From Streptomyces solicavernae (GTDB taxonomy: Bacteria > Actinomycetota > Actinomycetes > Streptomycetales > Streptomycetaceae): 64,000 bases of DNA. Where the stretch lies: NCBI RefSeq assembly GCF_029968095.1, contig NZ_JASCIR010000001.1:62001-126000 (forward strand), in the 5' to 3' direction. Below the pieces are notes generated by a model. It searched no databases. It saw only the letters and a list, made by a program, of their open reading frames with translations, and was not told the DNA's origin. The translations under genes and the position numbers were made by a program. Shown here piece by piece: positions 20,481 to 28,362 of this stretch (position 1 is the stretch's first letter; each line of letters starts with the position of its first letter).

Positions 20481-20801
20481 TCAGGCACTGCGGGGGGTGG
20501 CCGGGATGGTTTCCGGTTCGACCAGCTCGTGGTCGCGCTGATCGAGGTTGACGAAGATCATTCCGTACCGGATCGCGCACCGCACCGGCTGCGGCGCCCC
20601 ACGGGGCTTCCGCAGGCACCGGAAGGCGCGCACGTCGTCGTCCTCGTCGTCCCGGACGACCAGGATCGGCTCGCCGAAGAGGGTGACCATCAACGAATCG
20701 CCGGGACCCGGCAGGGCCGTGACGAGGTCGATGAAGTGCCACCCGGATCGGTAGGCGGATGCCATCTCCCGCCGGAATCGGGTGTCTTCAGGGATCGCCA
20801 T
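20481..20801 (-). CDS. Small Rieske-like protein lacking cluster ligands
   Basis: 106 residues from the ATG at 20801 (MAIPEDTRFRREMASAYRSGW). The middle, PGPGDSLMVTLFGEPILVVRDDED followed by VRAFRCLRKPRGA, follows the order of the Rieske domain of ring-hydroxylating oxygenases (typically GEPVVVVRD...VRAF.NVCRHRGA), and IRYGMIFVNLDQ matches the GFIFVNLD strand. However, the Cys-X-His pair has become LRK/KPR and the second Cys-X2-His segment is missing, so no [2Fe-2S] cluster can be bound by the usual ligands. It therefore looks like a retooled, cluster-free Rieske fold. Its ATG is four bases beyond the stop of the DPGW-repeat peptide gene, so the two are surely co-transcribed. Function unknown. 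Confidence 0.6.
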   Translation of the reverse strand: MAIPEDTRFRREMASAYRSGWHFIDLVTALPGPGDSLMVTLFGEPILVVRDDEDDDVRAFRCLRKPRGAPQPVRCAIRYGMIFVNLDQRDHELVEPETIPATPRSA

Positions 20802-20805
20802 GTCT

Positions 20806-21072
20806 TCAGTTCCAGCCCGAGTCGGGGGCAGCAGCCAGGCTCCAGCCGGGATCCTGGGCCGCGGCCACGCTCCAGCCGGGATCCTGGGTCGCGGCCACGC
20901 CGCTCCAGCCGGGATCCTGGGCCGCGGCCACGATCCAGCCGGGGTCGCCGCCTGCCGCAACCACCGGAGCGGATGCCGACGCACCGGCGTCCACGGCCGA
21001 CTCCACGACCCCCACTGCGGCGGCTGCGACGAATGCGACAGCAATCACTGTACGTATGAGTCTCTTGGCCAT
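20806..21072 (-). CDS. Secreted peptide with five DPGW repeats
   Basis: 88 residues. MAKRLIRTVIAVAFVAAAAVG is a clear signal peptide (basic start, hydrophobic core, cleavage likely after VDA or ASA near residue 29-33). The mature part consists of five tandem units: VAAGGDPGW, IVAAAQDPGW, SGVAATQDPGW, SVAAAQDPGW and SLAAAPDSGW, ending in N. Each unit ends in Asp-Pro/Ser-Gly-Trp. The units are encoded by a 30-33 bp DNA repeat (20830-20960). Small repeat precursors of this kind can be structural, or be cut into short peptides; neither is shown. It heads a two-gene unit with the Rieske-like gene and is divergent from a LuxR-type regulator. I do not recognise a named family. Confidence 0.65.
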   Translation of the reverse strand: MAKRLIRTVIAVAFVAAAAVGVVESAVDAGASASAPVVAAGGDPGWIVAAAQDPGWSGVAATQDPGWSVAAAQDPGWSLAAAPDSGWN

Positions 21073-21202
21073 TACCGAGCAACCTCACTTGATGATGTCG
21101 CGTCCTAGCCCCCGCAGCAACGACGATGGCTCACACTCTGCCCTCGGCACCACCGCGGCCAGGCATCATGTTCCTGATATGCAGGAGCCTGGGGGTGTAC
21201 AT

Positions 21203-22198
21203 ATGGGGATAGAAGCGAATGAAACGGACCACCCTCATTCGCATACGGAGTTGTGCGAGGCAGGAACGAAGCTCTACACGAGCGCCCTGCGTACAGGTCG
21301 AATAGCCCGGTCAGAGGCGCAAGCCGCACCCTGTCTCATCGACCTGGCCCTGCTCCATCCCGACCCGGACGACACCCAGTGGCTCCGCCCGGTCCCACCG
21401 TCCGCCGCCCTGGCACAACTGCTCCTCCCGATCGAACGGGAGATCCAGGACCGCCGACGCCACACCGTAGCCCTGGCCGATGCTTTTGAGCCATTCATGG
21501 CCATCAGCGCGATCGACCCGCCAACCACCCACGCCATCACGGTTCTTGAGGGAATCGGCCTGATCAACGCGACCCTGGACCGGGTCGTCGCCGAGTGCTC
21601 CACCGAGCTGTTGACCGTACAGCCGGGTGGCGGGCGGCCCGCCAAGACGCTCAGCGAAGCCCTGAACCGGGTGCAGCCGCTGCTCAACCGCGGCATCCGG
21701 ATGCGCACGCTCTACCAGCACACCGCCCGGCACACCGAACTCACCCTCAACTACCTGGACCACGTGGGCCCCGAGGTCGAGGTGCGCACCCTTGAGGAGA
21801 TCATCGACCGGCTGATCATCGTGGACCGGAAGGTCGCCTTCATCCCGGCCCGCAGCGACCGCCAAGTAGCCCTGGAACTGCGCCACCCCGGCCTCGTGGA
21901 GTATCTCGTCGGCGTCTTCGAGCAGTTCTGGCGGGTGGCTGTGCCGTTGAACGAGGAGATCCCGTACGAGAACAAGACAGAGGGCATCACGGGCGTCCGC
22001 CGCTCCATCGCGAAGCTGCTCGTCGAGGGCCACGTGGACGAGGCGATCGCACGCCGGCTCGGCATGAACGTACGCACCTGCCGGGCCCATATCGCCAAGC
22101 TGGCCCAGGTGTTGGGCAGCGGCAGCAGGGCCCAGCTGGGGTATCTCATTGCGCGCTCGGGGTTGCTGGAGGAGCTACGGACCGACCCTCGCGATTGA
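21203..22198 (+). CDS. LuxR-type (GerE HTH) transcriptional regulator
   Basis: 331 residues from the ATG at 21203 with GGGGGTG upstream; an ATG at 21179 is also in frame. The C-terminus (RRSIAKLLVEGHVDEAIARRLGMNVRTCRAHIAKL, then GSRAQLGYLIARSGLL) is a LuxR/GerE helix-turn-helix in which the recognition helix carries VRTCRAHI. The N-terminal 250 residues are helical (HTELCEAGTKLYTSALRTGRI, a TrmB-like winged start; LDRVVAECSTELLTVQPGG) with no receiver or AHL-binding domain. Stand-alone regulators of this build are frequent in Streptomyces and often control a neighbouring gene set; here the divergent neighbours are the secreted repeat peptide and Rieske-like protein. Confidence 0.82.
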   Translation: MGIEANETDHPHSHTELCEAGTKLYTSALRTGRIARSEAQAAPCLIDLALLHPDPDDTQWLRPVPPSAALAQLLLPIEREIQDRRRHTVALADAFEPFMAISAIDPPTTHAITVLEGIGLINATLDRVVAECSTELLTVQPGGGRPAKTLSEALNRVQPLLNRGIRMRTLYQHTARHTELTLNYLDHVGPEVEVRTLEEIIDRLIIVDRKVAFIPARSDRQVALELRHPGLVEYLVGVFEQFWRVAVPLNEEIPYENKTEGITGVRRSIAKLLVEGHVDEAIARRLGMNVRTCRAHIAKLAQVLGSGSRAQLGYLIARSGLLEELRTDPRD

Positions 22199-22507
22199 CG
22201 GCCCCGCCGCGCCAGGACCTGTCCGGCGGTACGTCCAGGCCCGCGCGGGCGATCAGCGCACCGATGGAGCACCCCGTACGCCCCTTTTGCCCCCCTCATC
22301 TCCTTGCCCCCGCAACAACCTGAGGCTTCCCGCCCCCACCCGCGTACCGCATAGTCAAAGAACGAACCACAGCGCCCGGCCCGGCCCCCTTCCGGTCGGG
22401 GCGCACCCCACACCCCACCCCGATTGACCCGACCTTCACCCCACACCCCCCAAGCAGCAGGCCCGCATCCTCAACGAGGGTGCGGGCCTGCTGCGTTGCG
22501 CCGGTTG
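22199..22507. other. Intergenic stretch
   Basis: 309 bases between the LuxR-type gene and the convergent GntR gene. A C-rich, weakly repetitive tract (CCCCACACCCC-type) is followed by the terminator at 22457-22491. No coding sequence is supported. Confidence 0.6.
22457..22491. terminator. Strong bidirectional terminator
   Basis: GCAGGCCCGCATCCTC (22457-22472) pairs with GAGGGTGCGGGCCTGC (22476-22491): a 16-bp stem with one T/G wobble and a three-base loop, placed between convergent genes. Confidence 0.85.
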
Positions 22508-22759
22508 CTAGGAATCCTCGGCGGACGGTTGCTCAATAACGAATGAGCCCTTCCCGCGCACGGTGACGATGAGCCCGCGCTGACCGAGCAGCTGGAGCGC
22601 CGCCCGTGCGGTCGGGCGCGAGACGTTGAACTCGTCGCAGATGGCCGCCTCGGACGGAACCCGGCGGCGCGGTTCATACGTGCCGTCCGCGATGCGCGCG
22701 CCGAGAACGGCGGCGATCTGCTCGTAGAGCGGCTCAGGCCCTTCTAGGTCGACAGTCAT
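22508..22759 (-). CDS. Short GntR-family DNA-binding protein
   Basis: 83 residues: essentially only the GntR winged helix-turn-helix (YEQIAAVLGARIADGTYEPRRRVPSEAAICDEFNVSRPTARAALQLLGQRGLI). There is no effector-binding domain, as in the small GntR proteins carried by actinobacterial plasmids and integrative elements, where they control transfer or replication genes. The start at 22759 is ATG. About 70-90 bases upstream lies CACCTGACAGGTG, a palindrome embedded in three CACCTGACAA-like repeats, a plausible operator. Its target here is unclear since the upstream region holds only what seems to be a decayed small gene. Confidence 0.78.
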   Translation of the reverse strand: MTVDLEGPEPLYEQIAAVLGARIADGTYEPRRRVPSEAAICDEFNVSRPTARAALQLLGQRGLIVTVRGKGSFVIEQPSAEDS

Positions 22760-23015
22760 ATCTCGACCCTATTTGACCGGAGACGATGCATATCGTCATG
22801 CGTAGACACCTAACAACACCTGACAACACCTGACAGGTGTGTAAGCTCTGGATACGACAGGACCCCCGCGACGGGTGCAAGCCGGGCGAGCGGGGCGGGC
22901 TTCAACGTCTACGCCTGCCGGGCGTGCGCCGCGCACTACCCGCCCGCTCCCGACGTACTCGACCTCCTGCCGCCCCGCCGCACGACCCGAGACGCGCGCG
23001 GCGGATAACGACGCC
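22760..23015. other. Promoter/operator region and possible decayed small gene
   Basis: CACCTNACAA is repeated three times at 22807-22836 and ends in the palindrome CACCTGACAGGTG (22827-22839). To the right, one plus-strand frame gives VCKLWIRQDPRDGCKPG and a different frame gives FNVYACRACAAHYPPAPD with a CxxC pair and then a stop, as if a small zinc-binding protein of the integrative-element type had suffered a frameshift. The frames do not join, and support is weak. Confidence 0.35.
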
Positions 23016-23050
23016 AAAGGGCTGGACGCCAACCGGCCGTCCAGCCCTTT
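23016..23050 (-). terminator. Terminator of the dnaK operon
   Basis: AAAGGGCTGGACG (23016-23028) and CGTCCAGCCCTTT (23038-23050) are perfect inverted repeats of 13 bp with a nine-base loop, 18 bases beyond the hspR stop. Confidence 0.88.
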
Positions 23051-23067
23051 CGAACGCGTGCCCCCGC

Positions 23068-23517
23068 CTACTGCCCCGGCTGTCGCCCCGGGCGCCACAC
23101 CACCAGCGCGCTGGTCGGGTGGGCCTCCTGGTACGGGACCAGGTCCCGGCGGTACGAGGCGTGGACCTGGGCCTCGCGCTGCTGCATCGCCGCCGCCGCG
23201 CCCTCGACCGCCGCCGAGAGTTCGGCGACCCGGGACTGCAGCGCCGCGACCTGGTTCTCCAGCTCGATGATGCGCTTGATCCCGGCGAGGTTGATGCCCT
23301 CCTCCTGCGACAACTGCTGGACGGTGCGCAGCAGTTCGATGTCGCGGGCGGAGTAGCGCCGGCCCCGGCCGGCCGTGCGGTCCGGGGAGACCAGGCCGAG
23401 GCGGTCGTACTGCCGCAGGGTCTGCGGGTGGAGTCCGGAGAGCTGGGCCGCCACCGAGATGACGTACACCGGCGTCTCTTCGGTCAGTTGATACGGGTTA
23501 CGTCGACGGCCGTCCAT
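23068..23517 (-). CDS. hspR: HspR, MerR-type heat-shock repressor
   Basis: 149 residues. The MerR helix-turn-helix is clear: YVISVAAQLSGLHPQTLRQYDRLGLVSPDRT followed by RRYSARDIELL, then a coiled-coil (GIKRIIELENQVAALQSRVAELSAAV). HspR binds HAIR sites, and in Streptomyces represses dnaK, clpB and lon, with DnaK acting as co-repressor. It is the last gene of dnaK-grpE-dnaJ-hspR, starting five bases from the dnaJ stop, which gives the operon a built-in feedback loop. HAIR sites occur upstream of both dnaK and clpB in this window. A strong terminator follows. Confidence 0.95.
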   Translation of the reverse strand: MDGRRRNPYQLTEETPVYVISVAAQLSGLHPQTLRQYDRLGLVSPDRTAGRGRRYSARDIELLRTVQQLSQEEGINLAGIKRIIELENQVAALQSRVAELSAAVEGAAAAMQQREAQVHASYRRDLVPYQEAHPTSALVVWRPGRQPGQ

Positions 23518-23521
23518 CTGC

Positions 23522-24712
23522 TCAAGCTCCCTTCGCGGCCTGGAACAGTTCTGCCCGGGGATCGTCGTCCGCAGTCGCCTTGCGGTACGTCTCCAGGGCT
23601 TCGCGGGCCTCGGGGGTCAGGTCCTTGGGGACCGCCACCTCGACCGTCACCAGCAGATCGCCGCGCGTGCCGTCCTTGCGGACCGCGCCCTTGCCCCGGG
23701 CGCGCATCGTCCGGCCGCCCGGCGTGCCCGCGGGCAGTTTCAGGGTGACCGTGGGACCGCCGAGCGTCGGTACCTTGACCTCGCCGCCGAGCGCCGCCTC
23801 CGTGAAGGAGACCGGCACCGTGACGGTGAGGTTGTCGCCCTTGCGGCCGAAGACCGGGTGGGCGTCCACGTGCACGACTACGTACAAGTCGCCCGCGGGA
23901 CCGCCGCGTTCGCCCGGCGCGCCCTTGCCGCGGAGGCGGATGCGCTGGCCGTCCGAGACGCCCGCGGGGATGCGGACCTGCATCGTGCGGGACGACTTGG
24001 CGCGGCCCGAGCCCTTGCAGACCTCGCAGGGGGTCTCGGCGATGAGGCCGCGCCCCTTGCAGTCCACACAGGGATCCGTGAGGGAGAACCCTCCGCCGCC
24101 GCCGCGCGAGACCTGCCCCGTACCGACGCAGGTCGGGCACACGCGCGGCGTGCCGTTCTTGTCGCCGGTGCCGGAACAGGCCTTGCAGGGCTGCTGGCTG
24201 GACATCCGGAGCGGGACCGTGGCCCCGTCCACCGCCTCGGTGAAGCTCAGCGTCACCTCGGACTCGATGTCCTGGCCGCGCCGGGGCTGGGTGCGCGTGC
24301 CCGCGGCGCTGCCCCGGTTGAAGAGCCCGCCGAAGACGTCGCCGATCCCGCCGCCGCCGAAGCCGCCGGGGCCGCCGGGGCCGCCCGCGCCCTGGCCGCC
24401 CCCGAAGAGGTCGCCCAGGTCGAAGTTGAAGTTGCCGCCCCCGCCGGCGCCGGGACCGGGTCGGAACCCGCCGTTGCCGAAGAGGGTGCGCGCCTCGTCG
24501 TACTCCTTGCGCTTCTTGGGGTCGCCGAGGATGTCGTTCGCCTCGGAGATCTCCTTGAACCGCTCCTCCGCCTTGGGGTTGTTCTTGTTGGCGTCGGGGT
24601 GGTTCTCGCGCGCGAGCTTGCGGTACGCCTTCTTGATCTCGGCGTCGGTGGCGTCCTTCGGGACGCCGAGGACCTTGTAGTAGTCCTTCTCGATGAAGTC
24701 CTTGGTGCTCAT
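23522..24712 (-). CDS. dnaJ: DnaJ co-chaperone
   Basis: 396 residues. J domain 1-75 with the HPD motif (ARENHPDANKNN), a Gly/Phe-rich region (GGGGNFNFDLGDLFGGG...), four complete zinc-binding CxxCxGxG repeats (CKACSGTG, CPTCVGTG, CVDCKGRG, CEVCKGSG), and the substrate-binding C-terminal domains. It delivers unfolded clients to DnaK and triggers ATP hydrolysis. The gene is third in the dnaK operon. It is separated from grpE by an unusual block of four 24-bp repeats rather than the tight spacing seen elsewhere in the operon. Confidence 0.96.
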   Translation of the reverse strand: MSTKDFIEKDYYKVLGVPKDATDAEIKKAYRKLARENHPDANKNNPKAEERFKEISEANDILGDPKKRKEYDEARTLFGNGGFRPGPGAGGGGNFNFDLGDLFGGGQGAGGPGGPGGFGGGGIGDVFGGLFNRGSAAGTRTQPRRGQDIESEVTLSFTEAVDGATVPLRMSSQQPCKACSGTGDKNGTPRVCPTCVGTGQVSRGGGGGFSLTDPCVDCKGRGLIAETPCEVCKGSGRAKSSRTMQVRIPAGVSDGQRIRLRGKGAPGERGGPAGDLYVVVHVDAHPVFGRKGDNLTVTVPVSFTEAALGGEVKVPTLGGPTVTLKLPAGTPGGRTMRARGKGAVRKDGTRGDLLVTVEVAVPKDLTPEAREALETYRKATADDDPRAELFQAAKGA

Positions 24713-24726
24713 CCCCGGCGTCCCTC

Positions 24727-24822
24727 CTTCCGCTGGCCGGTCACCCGGTCCTTCCGCTGGCCGGTCACCCGGTCCTTCCGCTGGCCGGTCACCCGGTCCT
24801 TCCGCTGGCCGGTCACCCGATC
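24727..24822. repeat. Four 24-bp tandem repeats between grpE and dnaJ
   Basis: The unit TTCCGCTGGCCGGTCACCCG plus GTCC is repeated four times without a mismatch apart from the last edge. It fills the grpE-dnaJ gap inside the operon. Each unit contains CCGGTCACCCGG, which can fold on itself, so the mRNA here would carry a row of small hairpins. There are no spacers between units, so it is not a CRISPR array. Confidence 0.9.
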
Positions 24823-24844
24823 AACCGCGTTCACCTCAGCAGCT

Positions 24845-25558
24845 TCAGCCCTCGTCCGGGCCACCGCTCTCCTTGTCGTCCGCCGCTTCGGCGGTCTTGT
24901 CCTTCTTGCCCTTGGACTTGCCCTTGGGGTCGGCGTCCGCGTCGGCCTCGCCCTTGGCGGGCTGCGCGCCGGGCTGCGGCTCGGCGACGGCCACCCGCGC
25001 GGGGCGGATGGTGCGCTCACCGATGCGGTACCCGGGCTGCAGGATCGCGACGCAGGTCGTCTCGGTGACGTCCGGCGCGTAGCTGTGCATCAGGGCCTCG
25101 TGCACGGTCGGGTCGAAGGGCTCGCCCTCCTTGCCGAACTGCGTCAGGCCCATCTTCCCGGCGACCGTCTCCAGGGATTCGGCCACCGACTTGAAGCCGC
25201 CGACCAGTTCGCCGTGCTCACGGGCGCGGCCGATGTCGTCGAGCGTGGGCAGGAGTTCGGTCAGGAGGTTCGCCACGGCGATCTCCTTGACCGCGACCCG
25301 GTCCCGCTCGACCCGGCGGCGGTAGTTCTGGAACTCGGCCTGGAGCCGCTGGAGGTCGCCGGTGCGCTCGTTGAGCGCGGCCCGCGCCTGGTCCAGCTGC
25401 GCCGTCACACCGACGTCCGCTGCTGCGTCGTCCCCGGCCGGGGCCGCCCCCTCCTCAGCGGAGGGAGCGGCCTTCGACTCGGCGGCCTCGGGGGTGTCGC
25501 CGGAGGAGACGTCAGTGGGCTCGTCCTGCTCGTCGAAGCCCGGGGTCTCCTCCGTCAT
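24845..25558 (-). CDS. grpE: GrpE nucleotide-exchange factor
   Basis: 237 residues; the ATG overlaps the dnaK stop (ATGA). An acidic, disordered N-terminus ([24 protein letters not shown]) is followed by a long coiled coil ([30 protein letters not shown]) and the beta domain with GxxFDPxxHEA ([12 protein letters not shown]) and a [22 protein letters not shown] end. GrpE releases ADP from DnaK. The C-terminus has an extra charged, Lys/Asp-rich tail (about 40 residues). Translation is coupled to dnaK, as expected for a fixed ratio. Confidence 0.95.
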   Translation of the reverse strand: MTEETPGFDEQDEPTDVSSGDTPEAAESKAAPSAEEGAAPAGDDAAADVGVTAQLDQARAALNERTGDLQRLQAEFQNYRRRVERDRVAVKEIAVANLLTELLPTLDDIGRAREHGELVGGFKSVAESLETVAGKMGLTQFGKEGEPFDPTVHEALMHSYAPDVTETTCVAILQPGYRIGERTIRPARVAVAEPQPGAQPAKGEADADADPKGKSKGKKDKTAEAADDKESGGPDEG

Positions 25559-27426
25559 GCGGCGCCGCCCTTCGCGTTACCGGGCTTCTCGTCGTCGACG
25601 ATCTCGGCGTCCACGACGTCGTCCTCCGGCTTGGCCTGCTCGGCACCCGGAGCGTCGGCGCCCGGGGCCTCGCCGCCCGCGGCCTGCGAGGCCTGGGCGT
25701 CGGCGTACATCGCCTGGCCCAGCTTCTGCGCGACGGCCTGGACCTTCTCGGTGGCGGTGCGGATCTCGGCTGTGTCGTCGCCCTTGAGCTTCTCCTTCAG
25801 CTCGGTGAGCGACTCCTCGACCTCGGTCTTCACCTCGCCGGGGACCTTCTCCTCGTTGTCCTTGAGGAACTTCTCCGTCTGGTAGACGAGCTGCTCGCCC
25901 TGGTTGCGGGACTCGGCGGCCTCGCGGCGCTTGGTGTCCTCGTCCGCGTACTGCTCGGCCTCCTGGCGCATGCGGTCGACCTCGTCCTTCGGCAGCGAGG
26001 AGCCGCCGGTGACGGTCATCTTCTGCTCCTTGCCCGTACCGAGGTCCTTGGCCGTGACGTGCATGATGCCGTTGGCGTCGATGTCGAAGGAGACCTCGAT
26101 CTGCGGGACGCCGCGCGGGGCGGGCGGCAGACCGGTCAGCTCGAACATCCCGAGCTTCTTGTTGTACGCCGCGATCTCGCGCTCGCCCTGGTAGACCTGG
26201 ATCTGCACGGACGGCTGGTTGTCCTCGGCCGTCGTGAAGATCTCGGAGCGCTTCGTCGGGATCGTGGTGTTGCGCTCGATCAGCTTGGTCATGATGCCGC
26301 CCTTGGTCTCGATACCGAGGGACAGCGGGGTCACGTCGAGGAGCAGGACGTCCTTGACCTCACCCTTGAGCACACCGGCCTGCAGGGCGGCGCCGATGGC
26401 GACGACCTCGTCCGGGTTGACGCCCTTGTTGGCCTCCTTGCCGCCGGTCAACTCCTTGACGAGCTCGGCGACGGCGGGCATGCGGGTGGAACCGCCGACC
26501 AGGACCACGTGGTCGATCTCGGACAGCTGGATGCCGGCGTCCTTGATGACGTTGTGGAACGGGGTCTTGCAGCGCTCGATCAGGTCCTGGGTGAGCTGCT
26601 GGAACTGGGCGCGCGTGAGCTTCTCGTCCAGGTGCAGCGGGCCCTCGGCGGAGGCCGTGATGTACGGCAGGTTGATCGTGGTCTCCGTGGAGGAGGACAG
26701 CTCGATCTTCGCCTTCTCGGCGGCCTCGCGCAGGCGCTGGAGCGCCATCTTGTCCTTGGAGAGGTCCACGCCGTGGCCGCTGTTGAACTGCTTGACCAGG
26801 TAGTCGACGACGCGCTGGTCCCAGTCGTCACCACCGAGGTGGTTGTCGCCGTTGGTGGCCTTCACCTCGACGACGCCGTCGCCGATCTCCAGGAGCGAGA
26901 CGTCGAAGGTGCCGCCACCGAGGTCGAAGACGAGGATCGTCTGGTCGTCCTTGTCCAGGCCGTAGGCCAGGGCGGCGGAGGTGGGCTCGTTGACGATGCG
27001 CAGGACGTTCAGGCCCGCGATCTCGCCGGCCTCCTTGGTGGCCTGCCGCTCGGAGTCGTTGAAGTACGCCGGTACGGTGATGACCGCGTCCTGGACCTTC
27101 TCGCCGAGGTACGACTCCGCGTCGCGCTTCAGCTTCTGCAGGATGAAGGCGCTCATCTGCTGCGGGTTGAAGTCCTTGTCATCGATGGTGACCTTCCAGT
27201 CAGTGCCCATGTGGCGCTTGACCGACCGGATGGTCCTGTCGACGTTGGTGACCGCCTGACGCTTCGCGACCTCCCCGACGAGCACCTCGCCGTTCTTGGC
27301 GAAGGCGACGACGGACGGCGTGGTCCTGGCGCCCTCCGCGTTCGTGATGACGGTGGGCTCGCCGCCTTCGAGAACGCTGACGACGGAGTTAGTCGTGCCC
27401 AGGTCGATGCCGACCGCACGTGCCAT
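25555..27426 (-). CDS. dnaK: DnaK (Hsp70) chaperone
   Basis: 623 residues from the ATG at 27426, preceded by GGAGGAATTGAA. Hsp70 signatures are complete: [11 protein letters not shown] at the N-terminus, [18 protein letters not shown] ([16 protein letters not shown]) and [13 protein letters not shown] in the ATPase domain, then the linker [16 protein letters not shown] and the peptide-binding domain, ending in a Gly/Ala/Asp-rich tail. It is the first gene of the operon. Two HAIR operators lie 17-90 bases upstream, so it is under HspR control. Confidence 0.98.
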   Translation of the reverse strand: MARAVGIDLGTTNSVVSVLEGGEPTVITNAEGARTTPSVVAFAKNGEVLVGEVAKRQAVTNVDRTIRSVKRHMGTDWKVTIDDKDFNPQQMSAFILQKLKRDAESYLGEKVQDAVITVPAYFNDSERQATKEAGEIAGLNVLRIVNEPTSAALAYGLDKDDQTILVFDLGGGTFDVSLLEIGDGVVEVKATNGDNHLGGDDWDQRVVDYLVKQFNSGHGVDLSKDKMALQRLREAAEKAKIELSSSTETTINLPYITASAEGPLHLDEKLTRAQFQQLTQDLIERCKTPFHNVIKDAGIQLSEIDHVVLVGGSTRMPAVAELVKELTGGKEANKGVNPDEVVAIGAALQAGVLKGEVKDVLLLDVTPLSLGIETKGGIMTKLIERNTTIPTKRSEIFTTAEDNQPSVQIQVYQGEREIAAYNKKLGMFELTGLPPAPRGVPQIEVSFDIDANGIMHVTAKDLGTGKEQKMTVTGGSSLPKDEVDRMRQEAEQYADEDTKRREAAESRNQGEQLVYQTEKFLKDNEEKVPGEVKTEVEESLTELKEKLKGDDTAEIRTATEKVQAVAQKLGQAMYADAQASQAAGGEAPGADAPGAEQAKPEDDVVDAEIVDDEKPGNAKGGAA

Positions 27427-27442
27427 TTCAATTCCTCCATGA

Positions 27443-27463
27443 CTTGAGTGGAACAGGCTCAAG
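27443..27463. promoter_or_regulatory. HAIR operator 1 upstream of dnaK
   Basis: CTTGAGT-GGAACAG-GCTCAAG matches the HAIR consensus in 13 of 14 fixed positions. It lies 17 bases upstream of the dnaK ATG, in the leader just before the ribosome site. Confidence 0.9.
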
Positions 27464-27494
27464 GATGCATGACGGATCGAAAAGCGTCAACAGA

Positions 27495-27515
27495 CCTGAG
27501 TCTCATCGACTCAAC
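27495..27515. promoter_or_regulatory. HAIR operator 2 upstream of dnaK
   Basis: CCTGAGT-CTCATCG-ACTCAAC keeps TGAGT, seven-base spacing and ACTCAA. Between the two sites the minus strand has TTGACG, a plausible -35 hexamer for the dnaK promoter, so a repressor bound at both sites would bracket it. Confidence 0.8.
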
Positions 27516-27556
27516 TTTTATCCCGCGCTTACGGGCAACAGTGATGCGCGGCAGCG

Positions 27557-28285
27557 CTACGGACGGAGCAACACCAGCCCGCACTGCAGCAGTTCGCCCG
27601 AGCGCGGGTCGGCGGCACCCGGCACGAGGGACTTCAGCGAGAGCCCGAGGGACGACTGCGCGAGGTCCAGGGCCTCGGCGAACAGCGGCCCGTCCGCGTA
27701 ATCCGGTACGAACGAGGTCTGCAGCTGCAGACCTGTCACGTCCCCGGTGTACTCGCCCGCACCGCGCAGCACCCGTGACTCGTAACCGCGCACGTCAAGG
27801 CGGAGGAAGACCCGCTCGCCGGGCGCCACGACCTGCTCCCACAGCTCGTCCAGGCGCCGCATCTCGACCGGCTGCCGGTCCACGTACGCCGAGCGCGGAT
27901 GGGCCTCGCGGTGGCGGGGCAGCATCGGCAGGACCGAACTGGCGGCGCCGTCGTCGCCCGCGACGTTCAGGACGGCCGGGCCGCTCTCGTCGCCGAGCGC
28001 GTACGGCAGCACGCTCCACGCGTCGTCCTGCGCGGCGGCCCGCTCCAGCCTGCGGCGCGGTCCGTCCAGCGGCTCGAACGACACCATCCGCCCGCCGTAC
28101 CCGGCCCGCCGGAGCCCGCCCGCGTACCGCCCGGCATGCGCACCCGCGTCCAGCACCAGGTCGACCTCGAACTCCGCGAGGAGCCGCACCAGTTGGGACG
28201 CGTACGCGGCGGGGTCGGGGTAGCGCGTGACATCGACACCGAAGCGCTGCGCGGCACCCCGCATCCGGCCGAGAAGCGTGGCCAT
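27557..28285 (-). CDS. FkbM-family methyltransferase
   Basis: 242 residues from the ATG at 28285 (MATLLGRMRGAAQRFGVDVTRYP). The SAM-binding segment VDLVLDAGAHAGRYAGGLR is at about 40-58, followed by GRMVSFEPLDGPRRRLE and FLRLDVRGYESRVLRGA, the usual FkbM order. Such enzymes O-methylate sugars or polyketides; the acceptor is unknown. The upstream neighbour is a WecA/MraY-like sugar-phosphate transferase on the same strand, which suggests modification of a cell-wall or surface glycan. Between them lie five 15-bp repeats. The open frame extends far upstream through those repeats but without homology. Confidence 0.82.
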   Translation of the reverse strand: MATLLGRMRGAAQRFGVDVTRYPDPAAYASQLVRLLAEFEVDLVLDAGAHAGRYAGGLRRAGYGGRMVSFEPLDGPRRRLERAAAQDDAWSVLPYALGDESGPAVLNVAGDDGAASSVLPMLPRHREAHPRSAYVDRQPVEMRRLDELWEQVVAPGERVFLRLDVRGYESRVLRGAGEYTGDVTGLQLQTSFVPDYADGPLFAEALDLAQSSLGLSLKSLVPGAADPRSGELLQCGLVLLRP

Positions 28286-28299
28286 GCGCGGGGCGGTCG

Positions 28300-28362
28300 T
28301 ACGTGAGGTCGTCGTACGCGGGTTGGTCGTACGCGGGTTGGTCGTACGCGGGTTGGTCACGA
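28300..28362. repeat. 15-bp tandem repeats before the FkbM gene
   Basis: Three identical copies of GTACGCGGGTTGGTC, flanked by degenerate ones (GTACGTGAGGTCGTC). They span the gap between the transferase stop and the methyltransferase start. Confidence 0.85.

Noticed and set aside
24727..24822. Possible CRISPR array
   Set aside because: The 24-bp units are directly adjacent with no unique spacers, and no cas gene is in the window.
26059..27447. A 462-codon plus-strand frame opposite dnaK
   Set aside because: Antisense shadow of a strongly conserved gene; a well-known false call in high-GC genomes.
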